31,903 nt of DNA from PNAI01 sp964575715 (GTDB lineage: Bacteria; Pseudomonadota; Alphaproteobacteria; Rhizobiales; Xanthobacteraceae): positions 1 to 31,903 of the forward strand of contig CAZNSG010000289.1 of NCBI GenBank assembly GCA_964575715.1. Direction: 5' to 3'. The translations under genes were made by a program, and so were the position numbers. The notes under the pieces are model-generated. The model saw only the letters and a program-made list of their open reading frames with translations, had not been told where the DNA came from and did no database searches. How positions within the stretch are numbered: position 1 is the first letter of the stretch; each line of letters begins with the position of its first letter. Below, in pieces: positions 1 through 7,627 of the stretch.

Positions 1-138
1 GGCGAGCGAAGCGACGCCGTCCTTCGGACGGCTATGGGCGAGCCCTCGGGTCTTGCCTTCGGCAAGCCCAAGGACAGGCTCCGCGACGCCGTCCTTCGGA
101 CGGCTATGTCCGGGGGCAGGCTTTTTCGGGATCATGCT
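1..138. repeat. Cluster of short TTC-loop palindromes (REP-like) at window edge
   Basis: A 26-bp direct repeat occurs at 11-36 and 83-108. Each copy contains a perfect hairpin, CCGTCC-TTC-GGACGG (17-31 and its second copy). Between them, at 52-66, sits a different hairpin with the same trinucleotide loop, CTTGCC-TTC-GGCAAG. The array ends about 30 bp past the stop of the TPR gene. No credible gene lies here; short open frames through it are by-products of the repeats. Such clusters are typical intergenic REP-type elements of Bradyrhizobium-like genomes. On the minus strand the hairpins are not followed by a T-run, so they do not look like a classical intrinsic terminator for the TPR gene. The array may continue left of the window. 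Confidence 0.7.
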
Positions 139-2577
139 CTATTGTGCCGCCGGGGCAGCTTCCAGCGCCTTCAACTCGGCGACCGCCGCTCTCCATTCCA
201 GGGCGCTCTTGTAGCAGCCAGCAGCCGCGAGCTGGAACAAGCGCGTGGCTTCGTCTTTCGCGCCCTGCCACAGCGACCACATGCCGCCGTAGAAATTCGC
301 CTGACAGTTCTGGCGCTTTTTCGCTCTCGGGGTGGGCGCATCGATTGCAGCCAGCACAGCCGCAGGCGTGAACTGCCCGAGATAGAGCTTGACGATCGGG
401 CCCGGCCACTTGGTCAAATCGACTTGCTTGGCGGTCTCCGCCAAGCGGTTTGGGAGACCGTTGCGCTGGCCGATGATATCGACCCATAACGCATTATAGC
501 CATCCTTCGGATCCAGATCGGCGGCCTGATTGATATCGACCAGCGCCTTGGGAGCCTGCCCGCTGTATAGATTCAGAACGCTACGATACAAGAACGCCCC
601 ATCGGCCTTGGGATCGATGCGGATCGCCTCGTTGTAGTCGGCGATGGCGCGCTCGTTGTCATTCTTGGCATGGAAGGCATTGCCGCGATCGCTGAAGAAC
701 ACGGCGCGGTTTGGATTGAGCTTGATCGCCGCGCCGTAATCGGCGACCGCCTGGTCGAAGTCGCCGTTCGAGGCGTAGGTGTCGGCGCGGTTGTCGTAGG
801 CGTTGGCGTAATTCGGATTGATTTTTATCGCTTCGTTGTAGGACGCGATCGCCCGCTCGTGGTCATCCCTATTGAAAAACGCAAGGCCCAGGTTGTTGTT
901 GGCGATGGCGTTCTTCGGATTGAGCTTTATCGCTTCGTTGTAATCGGCGATGGCGCGGTCGTAGTCATTTTTGGCGGTAAAGGCATTGCCGCGATTGTCA
1001 TAAGCGGCGCCATATTTCGGATTGAGTTTGATCGCTTCGGTGTAATCGGCGATGGCATTGTCGTAATTCCTCTTGTGGTAATTAGCGAGACCGCGATCGG
1101 TGAAATACACGGCGCTCTTCGGATTGATCCGGATCGCCTCGTTAAAGTCCGAAATAGCGCGATCGTAATCCCGCTTGGCGGCGTAGGCGTCGCCGCGATT
1201 GTCGTAGGCCGCGGCGTCCTGCGGATCGAGCTTGATCGCCTCGCTGTAGTCGGCAATGGCGCGGTCGTAATCCTTCTTGTTGTAATACGCCCCTGCACGA
1301 TTCAAATAATATTGGCTGTTTTTCGGATCGATCCGGATCGCCTCGCCGTGATCGGTAATGGCGCGGTCGTAGTCCTTCCTGGCGGAGAATATATCGCCGC
1401 GGTTGTCGAAGGCGGCGGCATATTGCGGATTGATCTGGATCGCCGCGTTGTAGTCGTCAATCGCGAGATCGTACTCCTGCTTGGCGAAATACGTGAGGCC
1501 GCGGTTATTGTAGGCCTGAGCATATCGGGGATTGATCTTGAGTGTCGCGGTGTAATCCGCGACCGCGCGATCATGTTCATTCTTATTGTAATAAGCGTTA
1601 CCGCGATTGAAGTAGGCATCGTAAAGCTGTGCATCGTATTTGAGAGCCTCGGTGTAATCGGCGACGGCGCGGTCAAGGTCATCCTTGTTGGCGTAGGCGA
1701 GGCCGCGGTTGAAGTAGGCAATGCCGTAGCGCGCGTCGAGCCGGATGGCCTCGTTGTAGTCGGTAATAGCACGGTCGTAATCGCGTCGCACCGCGAACAC
1801 CAAACCGCGATTGCTGTAGGTGATGGCTTGAGCGGAATCGAGCCGCAGCGCCTCATTGTAGTCGGACAAAGCCCGGTCGAAATCCTGCTTGTCGTAGTAG
1901 GCGAGACCGCGATTGGCGAAGGCGAGCGCGTAACTCGGATTATAGCGAAGCGCCGAGCTGTAATCGGAGATGGCCTGGTCGTAGTTCTGCTTGGAGTAAT
2001 ACGCGAGGCCGCGATTGTAATAGGCCAGCACGTCAGGTCTGATCCTGATCGCCTCGTTATAGTCGGAGATGGCGCGGTCGTTGTCGCCTCGGATGGTGTA
2101 CACGTTGCCGCGCGCGACATACGCGCTGGCGTAATTTGGATCGAGCCGGAGCGTCTCGCTGTAGTCGGATAACGCGCGGTCTAGCGAGCCGCTATTCTTT
2201 AAGGCCAGGCCGCGGTTGTGATAGGCGATGACGCTTTCGGGATCGAGAGCGATGGCCTCGGTGTTGTCGGCGATCGAGCGGTCAAAATCCTTCAGGGTGT
2301 AATACGCCAGACCCCGGTTGATGTAGGCGATGGAGCGGTTTTTTCTGGTTTCGCGACCGGACTGAATCAGCGTCGTGCAGTTTCTGATCTGCGTGTTCCA
2401 GTCGATATCCGAGCCGCCGGTGCAATAGCTCCATTGCGGCGCGAGTTGCGCTTGGGCGTGCGTCCCCAACAGGGCAAGCGCGGCCACAACCAGCAGCACA
2501 GGGCGTGCAATCCTCGCTGCCCGCGCGCGCGTATCCCTTGCGGCGCCAATGATTGGAGCATGCTCTTCCAAACTCAT
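139..2577 (-). CDS. Secreted TPR-repeat protein with about 18 TPR units
   Basis: 812 residues. A basic N-terminus is followed by a hydrophobic stretch at about residues 24-40 ending in THAQAQ, which looks like a signal peptide or N-terminal anchor, so the protein probably acts in the periplasm or envelope. From about residue 83 to 690 I count 18 tandem 34-residue TPR units with a strong consensus (NRGLAYYxKxDYDRAIxDYxEAIxLxPxx). The DNA therefore has a 102-bp period. The last ~110 residues are non-repetitive and contain two cysteines. TPR superhelices bind protein partners; none can be named here. Start: ATG at 2577 preceded by GGTAGGGGTAG as ribosome binding site. It is monocistronic and divergent from the PleD-like gene. 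TPR_1/TPR_2-type proteins of this style are common in Bradyrhizobiaceae and usually uncharacterised. The TPR call is secure and the function unknown. Confidence 0.9.
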   Translation of the reverse strand: MSLEEHAPIIGAARDTRARAARIARPVLLVVAALALLGTHAQAQLAPQWSYCTGGSDIDWNTQIRNCTTLIQSGRETRKNRSIAYINRGLAYYTLKDFDRSIADNTEAIALDPESVIAYHNRGLALKNSGSLDRALSDYSETLRLDPNYASAYVARGNVYTIRGDNDRAISDYNEAIRIRPDVLAYYNRGLAYYSKQNYDQAISDYSSALRYNPSYALAFANRGLAYYDKQDFDRALSDYNEALRLDSAQAITYSNRGLVFAVRRDYDRAITDYNEAIRLDARYGIAYFNRGLAYANKDDLDRAVADYTEALKYDAQLYDAYFNRGNAYYNKNEHDRAVADYTATLKINPRYAQAYNNRGLTYFAKQEYDLAIDDYNAAIQINPQYAAAFDNRGDIFSARKDYDRAITDHGEAIRIDPKNSQYYLNRAGAYYNKKDYDRAIADYSEAIKLDPQDAAAYDNRGDAYAAKRDYDRAISDFNEAIRINPKSAVYFTDRGLANYHKRNYDNAIADYTEAIKLNPKYGAAYDNRGNAFTAKNDYDRAIADYNEAIKLNPKNAIANNNLGLAFFNRDDHERAIASYNEAIKINPNYANAYDNRADTYASNGDFDQAVADYGAAIKLNPNRAVFFSDRGNAFHAKNDNERAIADYNEAIRIDPKADGAFLYRSVLNLYSGQAPKALVDINQAADLDPKDGYNALWVDIIGQRNGLPNRLAETAKQVDLTKWPGPIVKLYLGQFTPAAVLAAIDAPTPRAKKRQNCQANFYGGMWSLWQGAKDEATRLFQLAAAGCYKSALEWRAAVAELKALEAAPAAQ

Positions 2578-2619
2578 ATTCTACCCCTACCGGTCGCGCT
2601 CGCCCCCCACTATTCATGT

Positions 2620-2642
2620 GACAATTTATTCGCGAAATTGTC
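2620..2642. promoter_or_regulatory. Perfect 8-bp dyad in divergent promoter region (candidate operator)
   Basis: GACAATTT and AAATTGTC flank a 7-bp spacer, a perfect inverted repeat in the 223-bp gap between the divergent TPR and PleD-like genes. It lies 43-65 bp upstream of the TPR start codon, where a promoter is expected. On the minus strand TGGACA, at the edge of the dyad, resembles a -35 box, but no convincing -10 pairs with it. The symmetry and AT-rich arms suit a repressor site. No regulator is identified. Confidence 0.35.
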
Positions 2643-2800
2643 CAGGGTGTAGGGGCTGCTATTCGCGCGAAAGGTTCACGTAGTGACTGGATTAACTCTG
2701 CCTGCGGATGCCCCGAGCAATGGCGCGAAACGCCCTAAAGTTTGCGAAAAAAGGGCGTTGACGTCCCATTAACAGCGGCCACGTAGCTTGTAGGGCTGTT

Positions 2801-4069
2801 GTGCAAGCCCCGCGAGTTGTCATGTCGTTGCAAGGCCCGCTTGTTATCATCTCCGAAAAGCCGGCCATGGGTCTTGTCCAGGCCTTTACCAAGGCGGGCG
2901 CCTTTCCGATCGTGGAGGCGCGCTGGGTCGATGCTTTGACTGCGATTACGTCGATACAACCAGCGGCGGTGGTCATCGCCGAGATGGATTTGGTCGAATC
3001 CCCGATCTTCACCGCCTTCGCGAAACAGATTGCGCGCGCGCAGCCTTTTGTTCCGGTCATCGCGCGGGTTCGGGAGATCGACGATGTAGCTTACAAGGAT
3101 GCGCTTGCCGTCGCGGCCGATGTGCCAGTCGAGCGCCTGATTGCACGGCTTGCGGCGGCACTGCGCGTGCGCGCCTTGCATGCAACCGTGCTCCGCCGCA
3201 TGGATATGCTTGCGTTGGAGAGCGGTTCGCTGCCCGCACTTGCGACCAGCAATCCGCTGGAGGACGCAACCGTGCTGGTGCTCGGCCGCGGGCGCTCTTA
3301 TCCGACGCTGAGCGTCGCCGTCGGCGAACGTGTCGGTGTGATCGGGGCATTGAGCGTGGAAGCCGCCGGACAATGTCTGGCCGCGCGCGCGATCGACGGC
3401 ATTGTGATCGGCGATGGCTTTAGTTCGCGCATCATCGATGCGTTTCTGATCGTGCTTGGCGAAGACGCGCGATTTCGCGATCTCCCAGTCGGCGTGCTGG
3501 GCGACGGCGCGTGCCCGGCGGAAATGCCAAATATCCTGCGCGCGCGCGATCCCATTCGCCTGGTCGAGCGGATTCTGCCGCTCACGCGGCTGCACGCCTT
3601 CGATGCGCGGCTCAAGCGCATGCTCAAATCACTCGAATGCAAGGGCATGCTCGATCCGGAGACCGGATTGCTCAACGAGAAGGCATTCGGTCAGGATCTC
3701 ACGCGCGCGATCGATGAGGCGAACGAGCGCGGCAGCGGTCTCTCAATCGCGCGGTTTTCCTTCGATGCCGTGCTCGACCGGCGTACCGGGATGGATGCCG
3801 CGCGGGTGGTGAGCCGGATCATGCGCAAAGTGGATTTCGCCTGCCGCCAGGCGGACGGCTCGATCCTGACAGTGTTCACATCGACCGATCTGCGGGCGGC
3901 GCATGTGGTGGCGCGGCGGCTTGCGAGCGTGCTCAAGCACACCATGCTGCGGCCGGATCATGCCCAGACGTCAATTGTGCCCGATGTCACGCTGGCGACG
4001 CTGAAATCGAGCGACACGATGTTCTCGCTCATGGCGCGCGTGGCGCCGCGCACGGTTGCCGCCGAGTAG
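2801..4069 (+). CDS. Degenerate PleD-like REC-REC-GGDEF protein, probably catalytically dead
   Basis: 422 residues from GTG 2801 (AGGG 5 bp upstream); ATG 2822 is an alternative start. Residues ~13-120 and ~155-262 each look like a receiver-type alpha/beta fold. In the first, the usual phosphoacceptor Asp after the hydrophobic strand is not evident (VVIAEMDL); the second has VIGDGF, which could retain an Asp. Residues ~280-418 align with a GGDEF domain: the opening motif DPETGLLNEKAF is clear, but where the GGDEF signature belongs the sequence reads ADGSILTVFT, so cyclic-di-GMP synthesis is unlikely. The architecture matches PleD, a cell-cycle diguanylate cyclase of alphaproteobacteria, so this may be a non-enzymatic signalling paralogue or a c-di-GMP-independent scaffold. 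It is followed 42 bp later by the DsbA-like gene on the same strand. The fold assignment is fairly sure, the role inferred. Confidence 0.7.
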   Translation: MQAPRVVMSLQGPLVIISEKPAMGLVQAFTKAGAFPIVEARWVDALTAITSIQPAAVVIAEMDLVESPIFTAFAKQIARAQPFVPVIARVREIDDVAYKDALAVAADVPVERLIARLAAALRVRALHATVLRRMDMLALESGSLPALATSNPLEDATVLVLGRGRSYPTLSVAVGERVGVIGALSVEAAGQCLAARAIDGIVIGDGFSSRIIDAFLIVLGEDARFRDLPVGVLGDGACPAEMPNILRARDPIRLVERILPLTRLHAFDARLKRMLKSLECKGMLDPETGLLNEKAFGQDLTRAIDEANERGSGLSIARFSFDAVLDRRTGMDAARVVSRIMRKVDFACRQADGSILTVFTSTDLRAAHVVARRLASVLKHTMLRPDHAQTSIVPDVTLATLKSSDTMFSLMARVAPRTVAAE

Positions 4070-4111
4070 GCAGTGGCTTAAGTCTAGCGGGCCAACCGAA
4101 AGGGTCCGCCC

Positions 4112-4819
4112 ATGCCGCCAGCAACCGCCCAAGCGCAAAACTTAAACCCGCTCGTGATCGATGTCGTCTCGGACGTGGTCTGCCCGTGGTGTTACATCGG
4201 AAAACGCCGCCTGGAGAAAGCCTTGGCGTTAAAGCCGGGAATTCCGGTTGAGGTCAGGTTCCGGCCCTATTTTCTCAACCCCTGGGTTCCGCGCGAGGGC
4301 ATGAGCCGGGACGAATACCTCACCACAAAATTCGGCTCGGTCGAGCGCTATAAGGCCATTGCCGGCCGGGTCGGCGCGGCCGCGGCGGCCGAGGGCCTTG
4401 CTTATGCGGCCGACAAGATGACGCGGCAGCCCAATACGCTCGACTGCCACCGGCTGATCCTGTGGGCGGACAAGGAGGGCAACGCCGCGGGCATGAAGCA
4501 GCGGCTGATGGACCTGTATTTCTCCCAAGGCGGCGATCTGTCCGACCCGAACCTGCTGGTGCGGGCGGCGGCCGATTGCGGCCTCGACGGCGAGAAGGTG
4601 CGCGCGATGCTGGCGAGCAACCAAGATGTGGAACAGATCGAGCGTGAGGCCAATTCGGCCAAGGATGCGGGCATCGACGGCGTGCCGACCTTCATTTTCG
4701 GCGGGGTGACGGCGGTCAGCGGCGCGCAGTCGCCGGAGATGCTGGCGGATGCTATCGAGCAAGCGGCGAACGATCGCGAACGCTTGCTCGCCGAGCCGCG
4801 CGCGACCGGTACCTCATGA
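4112..4819 (+). CDS. DsbA family (FrnE-like) thiol oxidoreductase
   Basis: 235 residues, the usual size of FrnE/2-hydroxychromene-2-carboxylate isomerase-like members of the DsbA superfamily. The thioredoxin active site C24-P-W-C27 follows the first beta strand (VIDVVSDVVCPWCYIGKRRLE), which is the FrnE hallmark. A helical insertion spans roughly residues 75-170, and the cis-proline loop is GVPTFIFGG near residue 192. No signal peptide is seen, so a cytoplasmic dithiol-disulfide role is likely. GAAAGGG lies just upstream of the ATG. The gene converges with the HupE-like gene, with stop codons 1 bp apart. The family is sure. The substrate is unknown, and the CxxC pair favours a redox enzyme over the glutathione-dependent isomerase branch. 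Confidence 0.9.
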   Translation: MPPATAQAQNLNPLVIDVVSDVVCPWCYIGKRRLEKALALKPGIPVEVRFRPYFLNPWVPREGMSRDEYLTTKFGSVERYKAIAGRVGAAAAAEGLAYAADKMTRQPNTLDCHRLILWADKEGNAAGMKQRLMDLYFSQGGDLSDPNLLVRAAADCGLDGEKVRAMLASNQDVEQIEREANSAKDAGIDGVPTFIFGGVTAVSGAQSPEMLADAIEQAANDRERLLAEPRATGTS

Positions 4820-4820
4820 T

Positions 4821-5411
4821 TTAGCGGGCGAAGCGCAGCGCCAGCACCAGGATCGCGCTCGCGGCAATCCAAGAACCGATGATGCGGACCCCAATCAGCT
4901 GCCAGTGAAGCCGCAGCCGCGATGCGCCTTCGATCACGGCCATGATCAAAAGCGCCGCGCCGCAAAACGTGCCGAGTTGAATAATGATTGCCTCGCGCAC
5001 CGAGATGGCCACGGGCGGCGAGTCGAGCGCAAGCGCGGCCCCGGTCGCAGCCGCCAGCAGGCTCACGCCAAGTGGCGGCAATGAATATGCCATCGCAACC
5101 AGTGCGCCGATGACAAGGGTCAACGCCAGCAGAGTCTCGCCGGCATAGGTCGGAACGTATGCGCTCGCGATGGTGGCAAATCCGGCCGTGAGCCCGAGCG
5201 CGAAAGCGATCCGAAACATCCAACGCTCGCGCGGCACCTGGCGTGCGAGCAGCAGCCCCATTCCCAGGATCGCCACCGCATGCACCGGCACGAACAGCGG
5301 ATGCAGCAATCCCCCAGGGAAGCCCCCTGCTCCGTCGAATGGCGCATGAGCTGCGGCGATGTCCGGAACAATGATCAGCGCAAGAACGATCAGCGTGTGG
5401 GCGGCAGTCAT
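4821..5411 (-). CDS. HupE/UreJ-like membrane protein, second copy with degenerate metal motif
   Basis: 196 residues starting at ATG 5411, which overlaps the stop of the upstream HupE gene in an ATGA arrangement, so the two are translationally coupled. It opens with a hydrophobic signal-like segment ending in AAAHAPFDGAGGFPGGLLHP, the same layout as its neighbour, and then has about five further hydrophobic segments. HupE/UreJ proteins carry nickel or cobalt into the cytoplasm and have an HPxxGxDH signature in the first membrane region; here it reads HPLFVPVH, keeping both His but losing the Gly and Asp. It is best read as a diverged paralogue, either a partner subunit of the first or a protein with altered function. 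No hydrogenase or urease genes are nearby. Confidence 0.72.
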   Translation of the reverse strand: MTAAHTLIVLALIIVPDIAAAHAPFDGAGGFPGGLLHPLFVPVHAVAILGMGLLLARQVPRERWMFRIAFALGLTAGFATIASAYVPTYAGETLLALTLVIGALVAMAYSLPPLGVSLLAAATGAALALDSPPVAISVREAIIIQLGTFCGAALLIMAVIEGASRLRLHWQLIGVRIIGSWIAASAILVLALRFAR

Positions 5412-6004
5412 ACGAGCCTGCCAAGAAAGATCGCGCCGGCACCAGCGATGAGCGCGCCAGCCGCGCGCACCGCAATCTTCCCCGTGGGCCAGCGTGCGAG
5501 CAGGCCAAAGCCAAGCCCGGCAAGGTGCAGCAGCCCGGTCGCAATCACAAAGCCGAGCGAATAGGCCACCGCGTCGGCGCCCGCAGGAAGTTCCGTGCCA
5601 TGGGCGTGGCCATGGAATATCGCGAACGCGCCCACGATGACCAGCGCGATCCATAGGGGCGGGCGCACCTGGAAAGCGACCATCAGGCCGAGCACGAGCG
5701 CAGAAGTCGCGATGCCGATTTCGGTGCCGGGCAGTGGGATGCCCAATATGCCAAGCGCGCCGCCCGCGGCCATGATCAATGGGAAAGCCACCGGAAGGAG
5801 GAAAATCGCCGGGCGCCCAAGAAACGCGCCCCACAAGCCCACCGCTACCATGGCTACCACATGGTCAGGCCCAAATACCGGATGAGCCAGGCCACCGAAA
5901 AATCCGCCGGCGAGAGCGCCGCTATGCGCTCCGGCCGGTACGGCTGCCAGCAGCACCATCAGGGCGACAATAAATCGGATGACTCCGGGCGACATGCGCG
6001 GCAT
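5408..6004 (-). CDS. HupE/UreJ family nickel/cobalt transporter-like protein
   Basis: 198 residues with a signal peptide-like N-terminus (cleavage near PAGAHSG) and about six hydrophobic segments. The family signature HPxxGxDH is present as HPVFGPDH around residue 41-48, and a second His-rich segment HGHAHGTELP lies near residue 131. Both are typical of HupE/UreJ secondary transporters for Ni2+ or Co2+. It overlaps the second HupE-like gene by ATGA. Start choice: a TATAAT box (minus strand, 6008-6003) overlaps the ATG at 6004, so translation more likely begins at the in-frame ATG 5995 (MSPGV...), possibly from a near-leaderless mRNA. There are no nickel enzymes nearby, so the metal and the beneficiary enzyme are unknown. 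Confidence 0.85.
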   Translation of the reverse strand: MPRMSPGVIRFIVALMVLLAAVPAGAHSGALAGGFFGGLAHPVFGPDHVVAMVAVGLWGAFLGRPAIFLLPVAFPLIMAAGGALGILGIPLPGTEIGIATSALVLGLMVAFQVRPPLWIALVIVGAFAIFHGHAHGTELPAGADAVAYSLGFVIATGLLHLAGLGFGLLARWPTGKIAVRAAGALIAGAGAIFLGRLV

Positions 6005-6029
6005 TATAGCCGATATCGCGGACGCTCAA
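6003..6029 (-). promoter_or_regulatory. Candidate sigma-70-type promoter of the hupE pair
   Basis: On the minus strand a perfect TATAAT (6008-6003) is preceded by TTGAGC (6029-6024) with a 15-bp spacer, which is short. The predicted transcription start, about 6-7 bp past the box, falls at about 5996, next to the in-frame ATG at 5995. This argues against the ATG at 6004, which overlaps the -10 box. Confidence 0.4.
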
Positions 6030-6116
6030 GCGGACGTGCGCGTTTCGCCGAAACGCAATCCGACTCAGGGCGGCAAAGACGCTACCGTTTGCAGGAACAC
6101 ATAAGAGGGGGGAAGC

Positions 6117-7085
6117 ATGAAAAAGCTATCTGTTGCGATCGCAGTTGGGTTCGTCGCGGCCATCGCAAGCGCGCAAGCGCAGACCTACCCGACACGTGCG
6201 GTGACGGTGATCGTACCGTTCGCCCCCGGCGGGCCGGCGGATGTGACCGGCCGGATCGTCGCGGAGATATTCTCGCGGCATCTCGGAGCGCAATTCGTGG
6301 TCGAGAATGTGGCGGGCGCCGGTGGCACGCTGGGCGCGACGCGGGCGGCGCGCGCGACTGCCGATGGGTACACGCTCATCTCCGGACATATGGGCACGCA
6401 TGCGGCCGCGGTCCCGCTTTATCCTAACCTCGCCTACAAGCCCGATGTCGATTTCGAACCGGTCGGGTTAGTCTCCGAGCAGCCGGAGTTGCTCACGGTG
6501 CGGAAGGATTTTCCGGCCAATAACCTGAAAGAGTTTGTCGCTTACGCCAAGGCCAACGAGGCCAAGCTGAACATGGCGCATGCCGGTGTCGGCTCGGTAT
6601 CCTATGTCGGCTGCGTGATCCTTAATTCGGCAATCGGGATCAAGCCGACGATGGTCCCGTTCACCGGTACTGCACCAGCGCTCACCGCGATGCTTGGCGG
6701 TCAAGTGGATTATGTCTGCGATCCGATCCTGGGCCCGCTGCCGCACGTGCGCGCCGGCACGCTCAAGGCGCTGGCCATCGCTACAGGCAAACGCAGTCAT
6801 TTGCTGCCGGACGTTCCCACTTCCGCCGAACAAGGACTGCCGCAATTCGACGTGGCGCCGTTCTATGCCATATTCGCGCCCAAGGGCACACCGCAGGCGG
6901 TGCTCGACAAACTGGTCGAGGCGCTCAACAAAGGGCTCGACGAAGAAGCCGTGCGCAAACGGCTCGGCGATCTCGGTTCCGAAATTCCCGACAAGAGTAG
7001 ACGCGGGCCGAAAGCATTGGCGGCGTTGGTGAAGAGCGAGATCGCGCGCCTCACGCCAATCCTGCAAGCGGCAACCGCCAAATAG
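6117..7085 (+). CDS. Bug/TctC family tripartite tricarboxylate transporter substrate-binding protein
   Basis: 322 residues. A signal peptide (MKKLSVAIAVGFVAAIASAQA) is followed at once by the family start QTYPTRAVTVIVPFAPGGPADVTGR, which carries the ligand-contacting PFxPGGxxD motif. ENVAGAGGTLG and the downstream PTSAEQGLP and GTPQAVLDKL blocks are also characteristic. It is the periplasmic receptor for a small carboxylated solute that normally hands over to TctA/TctB membrane subunits; no such genes are in the window, so it is an orphan receptor, as is common in this large family. A strong ribosome binding site, AGAGGGGGGAA, sits 3-4 bp before the ATG. The gene is divergent from hupE and converges with the DoxX gene (12 bp between stops). 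The ligand is unknown. Confidence 0.93.
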   Translation: MKKLSVAIAVGFVAAIASAQAQTYPTRAVTVIVPFAPGGPADVTGRIVAEIFSRHLGAQFVVENVAGAGGTLGATRAARATADGYTLISGHMGTHAAAVPLYPNLAYKPDVDFEPVGLVSEQPELLTVRKDFPANNLKEFVAYAKANEAKLNMAHAGVGSVSYVGCVILNSAIGIKPTMVPFTGTAPALTAMLGGQVDYVCDPILGPLPHVRAGTLKALAIATGKRSHLLPDVPTSAEQGLPQFDVAPFYAIFAPKGTPQAVLDKLVEALNKGLDEEAVRKRLGDLGSEIPDKSRRGPKALAALVKSEIARLTPILQAATAK

Positions 7086-7097
7086 CGCCTGCGAGTC

Positions 7098-7586
7098 TTA
7101 TGCAATTTTTTTGGCTCGCTGAGACCGAGCGCACGGCCAATCAAACGCGCCCGACGAAAAGAGCGCCCACCAAATCACCGGCGGCTGGAAAAGAAGGCGG
7201 AACCAGTAATACCACTGCGCAATGGGAAGTCCTTCGACTGATAAACCTTCGACGGCGTTCTTGATGTTGGCTGGGAAGACGGCGACGAAATAAATCGCCA
7301 GCATGACGCCGGCGAGCCAGCGCAATCGTGGGATCAGCAGTCCGAACGCGCCGGCCAGTTCGCATAGTCCGGTGAAGAATACAACCGCCTCGTGAAAAGG
7401 TACGAAGCGCGGCATCATTGCGAGATAGCGCTGCGGGGTCACCAGATGATCGATGCCGGTGAATATCAGCGCCAGCGCGAGACCCCAACGCATACAGGCG
7501 CGCCAATCCTGCAACGCGGCCACGCCGAATCGTCCAGCCAGCCAAGCAAGCAATGTGATCGCGCCGATGAGCGCAAAGAAAATCAT
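7098..7586 (-). CDS. DoxX-like four-helix membrane protein
   Basis: 162 residues with four hydrophobic segments (about 2-19, 33-50, 64-86 and 89-108, plus a weaker one near 130-146). It has the DoxX-family pattern FTGIDHLVTPQRYLAMMPRFVPFHEAVVFFTGLCELAGAFGLL, where the AMMP-FVP-H and GxxELxGAxGLL elements are recognisable. DoxX-like proteins are inner-membrane proteins of mostly unknown function, some linked to quinone or thiol redox processes. The start lies 41 bp downstream of the mfd stop on the same strand, so it may be read through from the sdhE-mfd transcript. The family is moderately sure; no substrate can be given. Confidence 0.8.
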   Translation of the reverse strand: MIFFALIGAITLLAWLAGRFGVAALQDWRACMRWGLALALIFTGIDHLVTPQRYLAMMPRFVPFHEAVVFFTGLCELAGAFGLLIPRLRWLAGVMLAIYFVAVFPANIKNAVEGLSVEGLPIAQWYYWFRLLFQPPVIWWALFSSGAFDWPCARSQRAKKIA

Positions 7587-7627
7587 CTCGGCCTCTCACT
7601 GATTAGGTAATCACAGCGTGCGCGCGA

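Noticed and set aside
670..2172. 500-residue open frame on the plus strand opposite the TPR gene
   Set aside because: It is kept open by the 102-bp repeats of the TPR gene, its product is a repetitive VVVGDG-type sequence without family features, and the minus-strand TPR protein is clearly real.
139..2577. Regularly spaced repeats resembling a CRISPR-like or minisatellite array
   Set aside because: The period is 102 bp with no spacers and encodes uniform TPR units in one frame.
2731..2757. CGCCCT/AGGGCG inverted repeat before the PleD-like gene as terminator or operator
   Set aside because: Arms of only 6 bp around a 15-bp loop; likely chance in this composition.
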